Shown here: piece after piece, positions 7,374 to 14,221 of the stretch | How the letters are laid out: every line of letters begins with the position of its first letter | Numbering within the stretch: position 1 is the stretch's first letter | From: DATDCV01 sp036524155 | Lineage (GTDB): Bacteria; Verrucomicrobiota; Verrucomicrobiia; Limisphaerales; UBA8199 | Assembly (NCBI GenBank): GCA_036524155.1 | Contig: DATDCV010000017.1 | Location: 1-15,913, forward strand | Direction of reading: 5' to 3' | Length of the DNA: 15,913 nucleotides | Notes under the pieces: generated by a model | Databases searched by the model: none | What the model was told of the DNA's origin: nothing | The model's input: only the letters and a program-made list of their open reading frames with translations | Program-made: the position numbers and the translations under genes

Positions 7374-8800
7374 AGATTCTGCTGGTCAAATCCAAGCCCC
7401 GGCTGAAGACGATTCTCAGGCTGCAGCCGCTCGTGCTGATGGAGCCGCTCGAGTTCGGCTACCTCGCGGCGGCGGTGCCGGCCGGCCACGAGGTCCGGGT
7501 GCTGGACCTCCGGCTGGCGCGCTGGCCCGGTTACCAGTTCAGTCGGGCGCTCAGGAGCTTCCGGCCGGACGTCGTGGGCTTGTCCAGCTACACGCACGAA
7601 GCCAGCCGCGTGAAAGAGCTGGCGCGCCAGGCGCGCCGTTTGCGACCCGAGGCCAACATCGTGGTCGGCGGCCACCACGCGACCGTGCTGCCGCAGGACT
7701 TCAACCTGGATTGTTTCGACGCCATCGTGCGGGGGGAGGGTTGCGCGCCGTTCCGGGCGGTCATCGAGGCGATCGCCGCCGGCCGGGACCTCGACGGCAT
7801 CGACAACGTAATGACTCCCGGGCCGGGTTTCAGCCTCGAGGAAGCGGCGCGGATGCCGCGGTATCCCGACCTGGCGACGCTGCCGGCGCCGCGGCGCGAT
7901 TTGTGGGATCCGCTCCCCTATCAGTGTATCTGGCCGGTGGCGAAGCACCCGCCGGGAAAAACGATCTTCCCGCAGATCGCTCTGGTGCGCACCTCGTTCG
8001 GCTGCCTGCTGGAGTGCTCGTTCTGCGTCGTGCCTTCGCTCAGCGGCCGGCGCCATTTGACGCGGCCGCCGGAGAAAATCGTGGATGAGATCGCGGCGGT
8101 CCGGCAGGAGCACGTTTACTTCTGCGACGACGAGACTTTTCTCAACGAAGCCCACGCCCGGCGCCTGGCGGAAATGATCCGCGAGCGGGGCATTAAGAAA
8201 CGTTACTTTGCCTGGGCGCGCTCGACCAGCGTCAACCGCTGGCCCGACCTGTTCCGGCTGTGGCGCGAGGTGGGGCTGGACGCCGTGTTCATCGGTTTCG
8301 AGGCGGTGTGCGATGCTGATCTCGAACAGATCGACAAGCACGCGACGGTCGCGGACAATGAACGGGCGCTGGCGACCCTGGAGGAACTGGGAATCGCCGC
8401 GCAAACAGGGTTCATGGTCAACGCGTCCTTCACGCGCGAGGACTTCAAGCGGCTGCAGGAGTATATGCTCAGGATGCGGCCGGCGCAGATTACCTGCACC
8501 GTGTATACGCCGTCGCCGGGCAGCCGGGCCTGGCAGGAGGAGCGGCTCCGCTATGTTTGCCATCCTTTTGACTTGCACGATTGCATGCACCCGCTGACCC
8601 CCACCGCGCTGCCGCTCCGCGAGTTTTACCGCGAGTTCGCCAAGCTCAGCGCGATTGGTTCGTTACGCAACCCGCTCCGCACCCAACGCGCGCGCTTTCC
8701 TCTGCGCGAGGTTGTCCGGATTTTGCTGGCGACCACCCGCTACGCCCGCACCATGCGCCGCGCCTGGCGCGACTACCAACCCAGCCCGCCGGGCACATGA
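7370..8800 (+). CDS. Radical SAM protein with N-terminal B12-binding-like domain
   Basis: This 476-aa protein is the second complete radical SAM enzyme of the operon. Residues ~1-145 resemble a cobalamin-binding fold (MKILLVKSK, EVRVLDLRLARWPG, VVGLSSYTHE, IVVGGHHATVLP, FDAIVRGEG). The axial His of DxHxxG is not present (DLRLARWPG). Residues ~205-400 hold the barrel with cluster motif TSFGCLLECSFC (Cys212, 216, 219), then YFCDDETFLN, FIGFEAVCDADLEQIDK and QTGFMVNASF. The layout recalls the BchE/HpnJ-like branch of B12-radical SAM proteins; that branch assignment is a guess. It overlaps both neighbours by 4 nt (ATGA). Its likely role is a radical modification of the same carrier-bound or released intermediate as the enzyme at 3266. 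Confidence 0.9.
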   Translation: MKILLVKSKPRLKTILRLQPLVLMEPLEFGYLAAAVPAGHEVRVLDLRLARWPGYQFSRALRSFRPDVVGLSSYTHEASRVKELARQARRLRPEANIVVGGHHATVLPQDFNLDCFDAIVRGEGCAPFRAVIEAIAAGRDLDGIDNVMTPGPGFSLEEAARMPRYPDLATLPAPRRDLWDPLPYQCIWPVAKHPPGKTIFPQIALVRTSFGCLLECSFCVVPSLSGRRHLTRPPEKIVDEIAAVRQEHVYFCDDETFLNEAHARRLAEMIRERGIKKRYFAWARSTSVNRWPDLFRLWREVGLDAVFIGFEAVCDADLEQIDKHATVADNERALATLEELGIAAQTGFMVNASFTREDFKRLQEYMLRMRPAQITCTVYTPSPGSRAWQEERLRYVCHPFDLHDCMHPLTPTALPLREFYREFAKLSAIGSLRNPLRTQRARFPLREVVRILLATTRYARTMRRAWRDYQPSPPGT

Positions 8801-10377
8801 GCGAATCCCGGCAGCACAGCGCAGGCGGCGCAAGCCCTGGCGACCTGCCAACACCTGCCCGCTCCGGCGCCGCGCCCGCCGAAGCGCCGAAGATCATCAT
8901 CATTGGCGGCGGGGTTGCGGGTCTGGCGTGCGGCTGCTATTTGCAGATGAACGGTTTCGCGGCCGAGATTCTGGAAGCGGGGTCGAATGTCGGGGGTTTA
9001 TGCGCAGCCTGGGACCGCGGACCTTACATTTTTGATGGCTGCCTCCGGTGGCTGGTGGGCACCAATCCGTCGTCTTTTTTTCATCAGATGTGGACGGAAT
9101 TGGGCGTCACCGCCGAGCGGGAGTTTATGATCCCCGATGAGGTCGTGCGCATCGAGGGCCGGCACGGCGAAGCGCTTTCTGTGCCGGCGGACCTGGACCG
9201 GGCGGAAGAGGAGTTCACGCGGGCCGCTCCGGAAGACGCGGCGCTCATCCGCCGGCTGGTGCGCGCGGCGCGGCGCGGCGCCGGGCTGGAGCCCCTCCAA
9301 CGGCCGCTCGAGCTGATGACGCCGCTCGAGAAATTGCGCACGGCCCTGAGCTATCTGCCCATGGTCCCGGTGGTCGCCGCCTGGAAGAACCTCCCGGTGG
9401 GGGAGTATCTCGCCCGCTATCGCAACCCGTTTCTTCGGGAGGCGCTGCTATCCCTGGTGGGCGACGAGCGCGTCTCCGCTCTGGTGCTGGTGATGGTGCT
9501 GGCTTTTCGCTCGGGCAATAACACTGCCTTTGTCCGGGGCGGGTCGCGGGCTTTTGCCAACACCCTCGCCCGCCGCTTTGGCGCTCTGGGCGGCCGCGTG
9601 CGGCCCTGCACCCGCGTAACTTCGGTGACGGTCACGGACGGCGCCGCCACCGGCGTGCGCTGCGCCGACGGCGCCGCCGTTGAAGCCGATGCCATCGTGT
9701 CTTGTGCCGACGGGTACAGCACCATCTTCAACTTGTTACAGGGCCGCTACGTGGAGAAGAGCATCCTCTACGCGTATCAAACCTGCGATCCGTTCCCGGC
9801 GCTGGTCCAGGTTTCGCTGGGCATCAACCGGGTCTTCCCGGAGGCGCCGCACGCCGTCTGCCTGCTGCTGGAGCATCCGCTGGGTGTCGACGACCAGACG
9901 CGTCACCACCGGGTCGAAGTCACGGTGTTTCAAGGCGACTCGGCGCTGTGCCCCGCGGACCGGACCGTGATGACGGTCCGTATGACCTCGCGTTGGGATT
10001 ACTGGACGAGACTGAGAGAGGCGGATCCGCAACGCTACCAGGCGGAGAAGACGCGCATTCTACAGGAGGTCGTCGCGGTGCTGGACCGGCGCTTCCCCGG
10101 CCTGGTTCAGCATCTGGAAGCCACCGACGTAGCCACCCCCGCGACGTTCGTGCGCTACACGGGAAACTGGCGGGGCAGCTACGAAGGCTGGCTGCCGACG
10201 CCGCGAATTCTCGGACGCTGGCTGCCCCTGACGCTGCGCGGCCTGAAGAACTTTTACATGGCCGGCCACTGGGTGGTCCCGGGCGGCGGTTTGCCTTCCG
10301 CCGCTCTCTCGGGGCGGTTTGTCGCCCAGTTGATCTGTGCCCGCTACCAGAGGCGCTTTGCCGCCAGCGCACCGTGA
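8797..10377 (+). CDS. CrtI/phytoene-desaturase-like FAD oxidoreductase
   Basis: The start ATG 8797 forms an ATGA overlap with the previous stop; the frame is open further upstream but that part lies inside the radical SAM gene. Of 526 residues, the first 30 are Ala/Pro-rich and outside the fold. IIIIGGGVAGLACGCYLQMN (33-52) is the FAD dinucleotide motif, with GGLCAAWDRGPYIFDGCLRW at 66-85. RGGSRAFANTLARRF (247-261) and IVSCADGY (300-307) follow. FYMAGHWVVPGGGLPSAALS near residues 486-505 is the C-terminal FAD motif. This pattern is typical of CrtI-type desaturases, carotene isomerases and retinol-saturase-like proteins. It probably adds, removes or isomerises double bonds in a hydrophobic intermediate. 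It is the last gene of the operon, followed by a palindromic repeat. No other carotenoid genes are present, so classical carotenoid desaturation is not supported. Confidence 0.85.
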   Translation: MSESRQHSAGGASPGDLPTPARSGAAPAEAPKIIIIGGGVAGLACGCYLQMNGFAAEILEAGSNVGGLCAAWDRGPYIFDGCLRWLVGTNPSSFFHQMWTELGVTAEREFMIPDEVVRIEGRHGEALSVPADLDRAEEEFTRAAPEDAALIRRLVRAARRGAGLEPLQRPLELMTPLEKLRTALSYLPMVPVVAAWKNLPVGEYLARYRNPFLREALLSLVGDERVSALVLVMVLAFRSGNNTAFVRGGSRAFANTLARRFGALGGRVRPCTRVTSVTVTDGAATGVRCADGAAVEADAIVSCADGYSTIFNLLQGRYVEKSILYAYQTCDPFPALVQVSLGINRVFPEAPHAVCLLLEHPLGVDDQTRHHRVEVTVFQGDSALCPADRTVMTVRMTSRWDYWTRLREADPQRYQAEKTRILQEVVAVLDRRFPGLVQHLEATDVATPATFVRYTGNWRGSYEGWLPTPRILGRWLPLTLRGLKNFYMAGHWVVPGGGLPSAALSGRFVAQLICARYQRRFAASAP

Positions 10378-10402
10378 CACTGGAAGGGCGGAATGTAGCT
10401 GT

Positions 10403-10507
10403 CGGCGCGCGGACTTTAGTCCGCAGCCTCATCCACCAACAGGTGGCGTTTGCGTAGCTGACGCAAGGGTGCGCCAGACATGGCTGCGGACTAAAGTCCG
10501 CGCGCCG
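10403..10507. repeat. 105-nt palindrome with 26-bp perfect arms
   Basis: The arms 10403-10428 and 10482-10507 are perfect inverted copies. Each arm contains its own small palindrome (gcggactttagtccgc on the left). The loop carries two further hairpins: ccacc/ggtgg at 10433-10437/10442-10446 and tgcgt/acgca at 10451-10455/10461-10465. The whole looks like a folded mobile repeat (REP- or MITE-like) lying between the biosynthetic operon and the LysR gene. An A-run rather than a T-run follows the right arm, so an intrinsic terminator for the operon is not indicated, though the RNA hairpin could still stabilise the transcript end. Confidence 0.85.
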
Positions 10508-10517
10508 CCAAAAATCA

Positions 10518-10546
10518 TTGACCTAATGGATTAAATATTATATTCC
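10518..10546 (+). promoter_or_regulatory. Candidate promoter of the LysR-type gene
   Basis: TTGACC at 10518-10523 lies in a strikingly AT-rich stretch. TATTCC (10541-10546, 17-nt spacer) or TATATT (10539-10544, 15-nt spacer) could serve as the -10 box. Either would place transcription initiation at or very near the ATG at 10555, which also lacks a Shine-Dalgarno site, so a leaderless or very short-leader message is possible. Confidence 0.45.
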
Positions 10547-10554
10547 TATTTCTT

Positions 10555-11436
10555 ATGCAAATCGAGAGCCTGAAAGTTTTCTGCGACCTCGCCGAAACGG
10601 AGAGCTTTACCAAGGCGGCCCAACTCAACCAGGTGACCCAGTCGGCCGTGAGCCAGCAAATCAGCTCGCTGGAGCGGCTCTTCAAATCGTTGCTGATCGA
10701 GCGCAGCAAGAAACGGTTCCGCCTCACCCGCGAGGGCCAGGTGTTCTATGATTACAGCAAGCAGATGATCCAGACTTATGATTCGCTGCAAAGCAAGCTG
10801 CAGGAAGTCAAGGAGATCATCTCCGGCACGATCCGCCTGGCAACGATCTACAGCATCGGCCTGCACGACCTGCCCCCGTATATCAAACTGTTCCTGAAGC
10901 TCCACCCCACCGTCAACGTCCATGTCGAATACCGGCGCGCCAACCAGGTTTACGACGACGTCATCGGGAACGTCGTGGACCTCGGGCTCGTTGCCTATCC
11001 GAGGCGCGACAGCAAGGTGGAGATAGCGCCGCTGCGAAAAGATTTGCTGGTGCTGATCTGCCATCCGGAGCACCCCCTCGCCAAGTCCAGGAGCGTGCGT
11101 TTGAAAAGCCTTTCCGGCCAAAAGTTCATCGGGTTCGAGCCCGATATTCCCACGCGGCGCGCGCTCGACAAGATCCTGAAGGACCATTCCGTCCAGGTGC
11201 AGCATGTGATGGAGTTCGACAACATCGAAACCGTCAAGCGCGCGGTCGAGATCGATGCCGGGATCGCGGTCGTGCCGCGAGGGACCGTTGCCCAGGAGGT
11301 CGCCAAGCAAACGCTGGCGCAGGTGACGCTGGAAGACGGTGAGTTTCACCGGCCGCTGGCCGCCATTTACAAGAAAAACAAGGTGCTGTCGCCGGCGATG
11401 AAGGAGTTTCTCAAGGTCCTCAAGGAGGAGAAATAG
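10555..11436 (+). CDS. LysR-type transcriptional regulator
   Basis: The 293-aa protein opens with the LysR winged helix-turn-helix: LKVFCDLAETESFTKAAQL (6-24), then the recognition helix QSAVSQQISSLERLF (29-43) and the wing KKRFRLTREGQVF (52-64). The linker helix runs to ~residue 90. The substrate-binding domain starts at GTIRLATIYSIG (91-102) and continues with LGLVAYP, LVLICHPEHPLA, IGFEPDIPTR, and VKRAVEIDAGIAVVPRGTV near the end. It should bind DNA as a tetramer and respond to a small effector. It lies 3' of the biosynthetic operon on the same strand and 7 nt before the M50-like gene, so it is cotranscribed with the latter. Whether it controls the operon, ilvNC or another target is open. 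Confidence 0.92.
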   Translation: MQIESLKVFCDLAETESFTKAAQLNQVTQSAVSQQISSLERLFKSLLIERSKKRFRLTREGQVFYDYSKQMIQTYDSLQSKLQEVKEIISGTIRLATIYSIGLHDLPPYIKLFLKLHPTVNVHVEYRRANQVYDDVIGNVVDLGLVAYPRRDSKVEIAPLRKDLLVLICHPEHPLAKSRSVRLKSLSGQKFIGFEPDIPTRRALDKILKDHSVQVQHVMEFDNIETVKRAVEIDAGIAVVPRGTVAQEVAKQTLAQVTLEDGEFHRPLAAIYKKNKVLSPAMKEFLKVLKEEK

Positions 11437-11443
11437 CCGCGCT

Positions 11444-12124
11444 GTGCCGAAATGGAGCAAGACGATTTTCGGCCTGTTGCTGCTGCCGGTGTGCGGGGGC
11501 GCGGGCTGGGCGCTGTGGCTGGTGTTGAGTGAGCTGGGCAGGGCGGGCAAATCAACAGCCTGGGTGACGATGGCGGCCGGCGCCGGCTGTTGGCTCGCGA
11601 TTTACCTGTTGCTGCCCAAGCCGATGTGGATTTATGTCTTCGGCCACGAACTGACTCATGTGTTATGGACCTGGGCCATGGGCGGCCGGGTGAAAAAGTT
11701 CCGCGCGTCGCCCGACGGCGGCCAGGTGGTCGTCACTAAAAGCAATTTCCTCGTCGCCCTGGCACCCTATTTCTTTCCCTTCTACGCCGTGCTGGTGCTG
11801 GTGGCATTTGCGGGCGGGCGAGCGATCTGGGGTTGGCAGGGCTACGAGCCCGGGTTCCATTTGCTGCTCGGGGCGGCCTACGGGTTCCACCTGACGTTGA
11901 CCTGGCACATCCTGAAGAGCCAGCAGAGCGACATCACCGACCAGGGCTATCTGTTTTCGGCGGTGGTCATCTTCCTCGGCAACGTCATCGTGCTGCTGGT
12001 GGCGATCCCCGTTTTGACCGGCGCAACCCCGGTGGACCAGGCATTCAGTTGGTGGGCCGGTTGCACGCTGGAGCTGCTTAGGCGCGCCGCCACTCTGGTC
12101 CCTGGCCTAGCTTCGTCCCGCTGA
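11444..12124 (+). CDS. M50-like integral membrane metalloprotease
   Basis: The 226-aa protein begins at GTG 11444, 7 nt after the LysR stop, with AAGGAGGAG (11422-11430) overlapping the end of that gene as a likely ribosome site. It has about five membrane segments (roughly residues 7-29, 39-58, 102-124, 135-153, 168-192). The zinc motif is FGHELTHVLW, with His68, Glu69 and His72 forming HExxH inside the membrane region. A conserved-looking SDITDQGY (162-169) may supply the third ligand, as the distal Asp does in site-2-type proteases. It resembles the peptidase M50B-like group. A regulatory intramembrane protease role is possible, but its partner is unknown. Pairing with a LysR gene in one transcript is unusual. 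Confidence 0.7.
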   Translation: MPKWSKTIFGLLLLPVCGGAGWALWLVLSELGRAGKSTAWVTMAAGAGCWLAIYLLLPKPMWIYVFGHELTHVLWTWAMGGRVKKFRASPDGGQVVVTKSNFLVALAPYFFPFYAVLVLVAFAGGRAIWGWQGYEPGFHLLLGAAYGFHLTLTWHILKSQQSDITDQGYLFSAVVIFLGNVIVLLVAIPVLTGATPVDQAFSWWAGCTLELLRRAATLVPGLASSR

Positions 12125-12370
12125 AAGGGAAAAGGGTCGGATTTGCAGATGGCGAGCCGCCGCTTTGCGGATGCGCCTCCCCAGTTCAGGATGCTGCGCC
12201 AGAAAATCGCCGGTGTTCAGGATGATTCGGCAACCCGCGCTCGGGGGCCTCTCTGAGTATGCCCATTCCGAATGAGAACTTCATTCCGCCATTCCTGGTT
12301 CGCCGGTCCCTCTCCTCAAGCCCATTCGGAACAAAGGAAACTTGAGCACCAACTCGCGTCAAAATGTCCG

Positions 12371-12399
12371 TTGACCCTGCGGCCGGCGGTTGGTAGCTT
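12371..12399 (+). promoter_or_regulatory. Candidate promoter of ilvN-ilvC
   Basis: TTGACC (12371-12376) and TAGCTT (12394-12399), 17 nt apart, would start a transcript about 25-30 nt before the ilvN ATG. It lies at the end of the 307-nt gap 12125-12431. In the rest of that gap I see no gene, no leader peptide rich in Val/Leu/Ile and no clear attenuator hairpin; it holds only short inverted repeats such as tccgaatg (12267-12274) and cattcgga (12323-12330). Confidence 0.35.
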
Positions 12400-12431
12400 T
12401 CGCAGCCCGTCCACTGACGGGCATTGGCATT

Positions 12432-12905
12432 ATGCGACACACCATTTCAGTGCTGGTTGAGAACAAGTTTGGCGTCTTGACGCGCGTCGCCGGCCTATTC
12501 AGCGGACGCGGCTACAACATCGACACGTTGAACGTGGGTCCGACGCAGGATGCGACCGCGTCGCGGATGACGATTGTGACGCGGGGGGATGACGCGACGG
12601 TGGAGCAGATTGTCAAGCAGCTCAAGAAACTGCCCGACGTGCTGAAGGTGCAGGATTTTCGCGAAGGGGAATATGTGGACCGGGAGCTGGTGCTGGTGAA
12701 GGTGGCAGTGGATTCAAAGACGCGGGCGGAAGTAATGCAGATCACGGACATATTCAGGGCGAAGATCGTGGATGTGCAACCGAAGAGCCTGACCATCGAG
12801 ATCACCGGGGACGAGAGCAAGGTGGAGAAGCTGCTGGAGCTGATGAAGAGCTTTGGCGTGACCGATCTGACGCGGACCGGCAAGATCGCGCTGCCCCGGA
12901 ACTGA
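12432..12905 (+). CDS. ilvN: Acetolactate synthase small (regulatory) subunit
   Basis: The start is ATG 12432, which begins MRHTISVLVENKFGVLTRVA, the family N-terminus; a longer frame from TTG 12390 adds residues not seen in IlvN. The 157-aa length is normal. Residues ~3-75 form the ACT domain (GLFSGRGYNIDTLNVG, SRMTIVTRGDD, EQIVKQLKKLPDVLKV). The C-terminal half (ELVLVKVAV, QITDIFRAKIVDV, LLELMKSFGVTDLTRTG) is the second IlvN domain. It binds and feedback-regulates the catalytic subunit that makes acetolactate or acetohydroxybutyrate for Val, Leu and Ile, usually with Val as inhibitor. It precedes ilvC by 28 nt. The catalytic ilvB gene is not next to it in this window. Confidence 0.95.
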   Translation: MRHTISVLVENKFGVLTRVAGLFSGRGYNIDTLNVGPTQDATASRMTIVTRGDDATVEQIVKQLKKLPDVLKVQDFREGEYVDRELVLVKVAVDSKTRAEVMQITDIFRAKIVDVQPKSLTIEITGDESKVEKLLELMKSFGVTDLTRTGKIALPRN

Positions 12906-12933
12906 ACAACTGGATTTTAAGAAAGGACAAAAT

Positions 12934-14034
12934 ATGGCAATCATTAACTTCGGCGGCACGAACGAGGAAGTCATCACGCGGAAGGAATTCCCGATGGCCC
13001 GGGCGCGGAAGGCGCTCAAGAACGAGGTCATCGCGATCATTGGATATGGGGTGCAGGGTCCGGCGCAATCGCTGAACCTGCGGGACAACGGTTTCACGGT
13101 GATCATCGGCCAGGCCAGCGCGTTCAAGCGCGACTGGGACCGCGCCGTGAAAGACGGCTGGGTGCCCGGCAAGACGTTGTTCGAGATCGACGAGGCGGTC
13201 CGGCGCGGCACGATCATCCAAATGCTGGTCTCGGACGCCGCCCAGCGCGCCATCTGGCCGACGGTGAAGGCCAACTTGAAGCCCGGGGCCGCCCTTTATT
13301 TTTCGCATGGCTTCTCCATCGCTTACCGGAAGCAGACAGGCGTGGTTCCTCCCCCAAACGTGGACGTCATCATGGTCGCGCCAAAGGGCTCCGGCACGTC
13401 GGTGCGGAGAAATTTTTTGAGCGGCGCGGGCATTAATTCGAGCTTTGCGATCGAGCAGGACGCCACTGGCCGGGCGAAGGAACGCTGCCTGGCAGTGGGG
13501 ATCGGGATTGGCTCGGGGTACCTGTTCCCGACGACGTTCCGGCACGAAGTGTTCAGCGACCTGACGGGGGAGCGCGGGGTGCTGATGGGGGCGCTGGCGG
13601 GCATCATGGAAGCGCAGTACGACGTGCTGCGCGCCCAGGGGCACACGCCGAGCGAGGCCTTCAACGAGACAGTCGAGGAACTGACGCAAAGCTTGATCCG
13701 GCTGGTGGACGAAAACGGGATGGATTGGATGTACGCCAACTGCTCAGCCACCGCGCAACGGGGCGCGCTGGATTGGAAGCCGCGCTTCAAGAAAGCGGTG
13801 CTGCCGGTGTTCAAAGAGCTGTATCACCGCGTCAAGACGGGCAAGGAATGCGCCCGAGTGCTTTCAGCCTGCGGCAAGCCGGACTACCAGAAGCAGTTGA
13901 CGAAGGAACTGGCGGCGATTGGGGATTCGGAGATGTGGCAGGCCGGCAAAGCGGTCCGGGCGCTGCGTCCGAAAGAGTCGGCCCGGATCATTGCCAAAGG
14001 GACCAAAGGCGTCGCCGGCAGGGCCGCGAATTGA
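12934..14034 (+). CDS. ilvC: Ketol-acid reductoisomerase
   Basis: The 366-aa enzyme converts acetolactate or acetohydroxybutyrate to the dihydroxy acid using NAD(P)H and Mg2+. Start ATG 12934 has a GAAAGGA site 6-7 nt upstream. The nucleotide-binding motif is IIGYGVQGPAQSLNLRDNG (Gly37, 39, 42). Likely catalytic and metal residues are His125 in FSHGF, Lys151 in APKGSG, Asp209 and Glu213 in SDLTGERG, and the NETVEEL segment at 244-250. The sequence pattern (WPTVK, LYFSHGF, INSSFA, IGIGSGYL, GHTPSEAFNETVEELTQSL, ANCSATAQRGALDW) follows the form known from Bacteroidetes and resembles fungal Ilv5 more than E. coli IlvC. The last ~15 residues are a basic extension. It forms an operon with ilvN. 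Confidence 0.96.
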   Translation: MAIINFGGTNEEVITRKEFPMARARKALKNEVIAIIGYGVQGPAQSLNLRDNGFTVIIGQASAFKRDWDRAVKDGWVPGKTLFEIDEAVRRGTIIQMLVSDAAQRAIWPTVKANLKPGAALYFSHGFSIAYRKQTGVVPPPNVDVIMVAPKGSGTSVRRNFLSGAGINSSFAIEQDATGRAKERCLAVGIGIGSGYLFPTTFRHEVFSDLTGERGVLMGALAGIMEAQYDVLRAQGHTPSEAFNETVEELTQSLIRLVDENGMDWMYANCSATAQRGALDWKPRFKKAVLPVFKELYHRVKTGKECARVLSACGKPDYQKQLTKELAAIGDSEMWQAGKAVRALRPKESARIIAKGTKGVAGRAAN

Positions 14035-14102
14035 GGCGACTCCGGCGCGCGGGCGCGCGGCGGCCACGGCGCGGCGGCGCGGGAAATCGCGTTACAAACA
14101 GG

Positions 14103-14131
14103 TTGCCCTCGGGCGGGGATTAACCTACGTT
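14103..14131 (+). promoter_or_regulatory. Candidate promoter of the tRNA-Arg gene
   Basis: TTGCCC (14103-14108) and TACGTT (14126-14131) with a 17-nt spacer would start transcription about 7 nt before the tRNA. Both boxes match consensus only partly. The stretch before it (14042-14095) is extremely GC-rich, with the palindromic gcgcgcgggcgcgc, and may end ilvC transcription, though no T-run follows. Confidence 0.3.
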
Positions 14132-14144
14132 GCACCCATCCAGT

Positions 14145-14221
14145 GCGCGAGTAGCTCAATTGGATAGAGCGTCGGCCTCCGGAGCCGAAGGTTGTGGGTT
14201 CGACCCCCGCCTCGCGTACCA
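14145..14221 (+). tRNA. tRNA-Arg (anticodon CCG), CCA encoded
   Basis: A full cloverleaf can be drawn. Acceptor: gcgcgag 14145-14151 with ctcgcgt 14211-14217, with a G-U pair at the first position. D arm: gctc/gagc 14154-14157/14167-14170, loop with GG. Anticodon arm: tcggc/gccga 14172-14176/14184-14188 around the 7-nt loop ctccgga, so the anticodon is CCG (14179-14181), reading the Arg codon CGG. Variable loop aggtt; T arm gtggg/cccgc with loop ttcgacc. The discriminator is A14218, followed by genomic CCA 14219-14221. It borders the mobile-element zone on its 3' side. Confidence 0.95.

Noticed and set aside
7364..8590. Long open frame (408 codons) on the - strand
   Set aside because: It is antisense to the radical SAM gene at 7370 and shows no domain pattern.
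8581..8796. 72-codon N-terminal extension of the CrtI-like gene
   Set aside because: It lies wholly inside the radical SAM gene; the ATGA start at 8797 sits close before the FAD fold.
8797..10377. Carotenoid biosynthesis as the role of the operon
   Set aside because: Only the CrtI-like fold points to it; no phytoene synthase, cyclase or prenyl transferase is present, and the other genes are carrier-protein chemistry.
10403..10507. Intrinsic terminator for the biosynthetic operon
   Set aside because: The hairpin is followed by A residues, not a T-run, and the large nested structure fits a mobile repeat better.
10546..11550. Long open frame (334 codons) on the - strand
   Set aside because: It is antisense to the clear LysR gene; its composition fits a codon-position shadow.
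12390..12431. TTG start giving 14 extra residues to IlvN
   Set aside because: The family N-terminus MRHTISVLVENKFG begins at ATG 12432.
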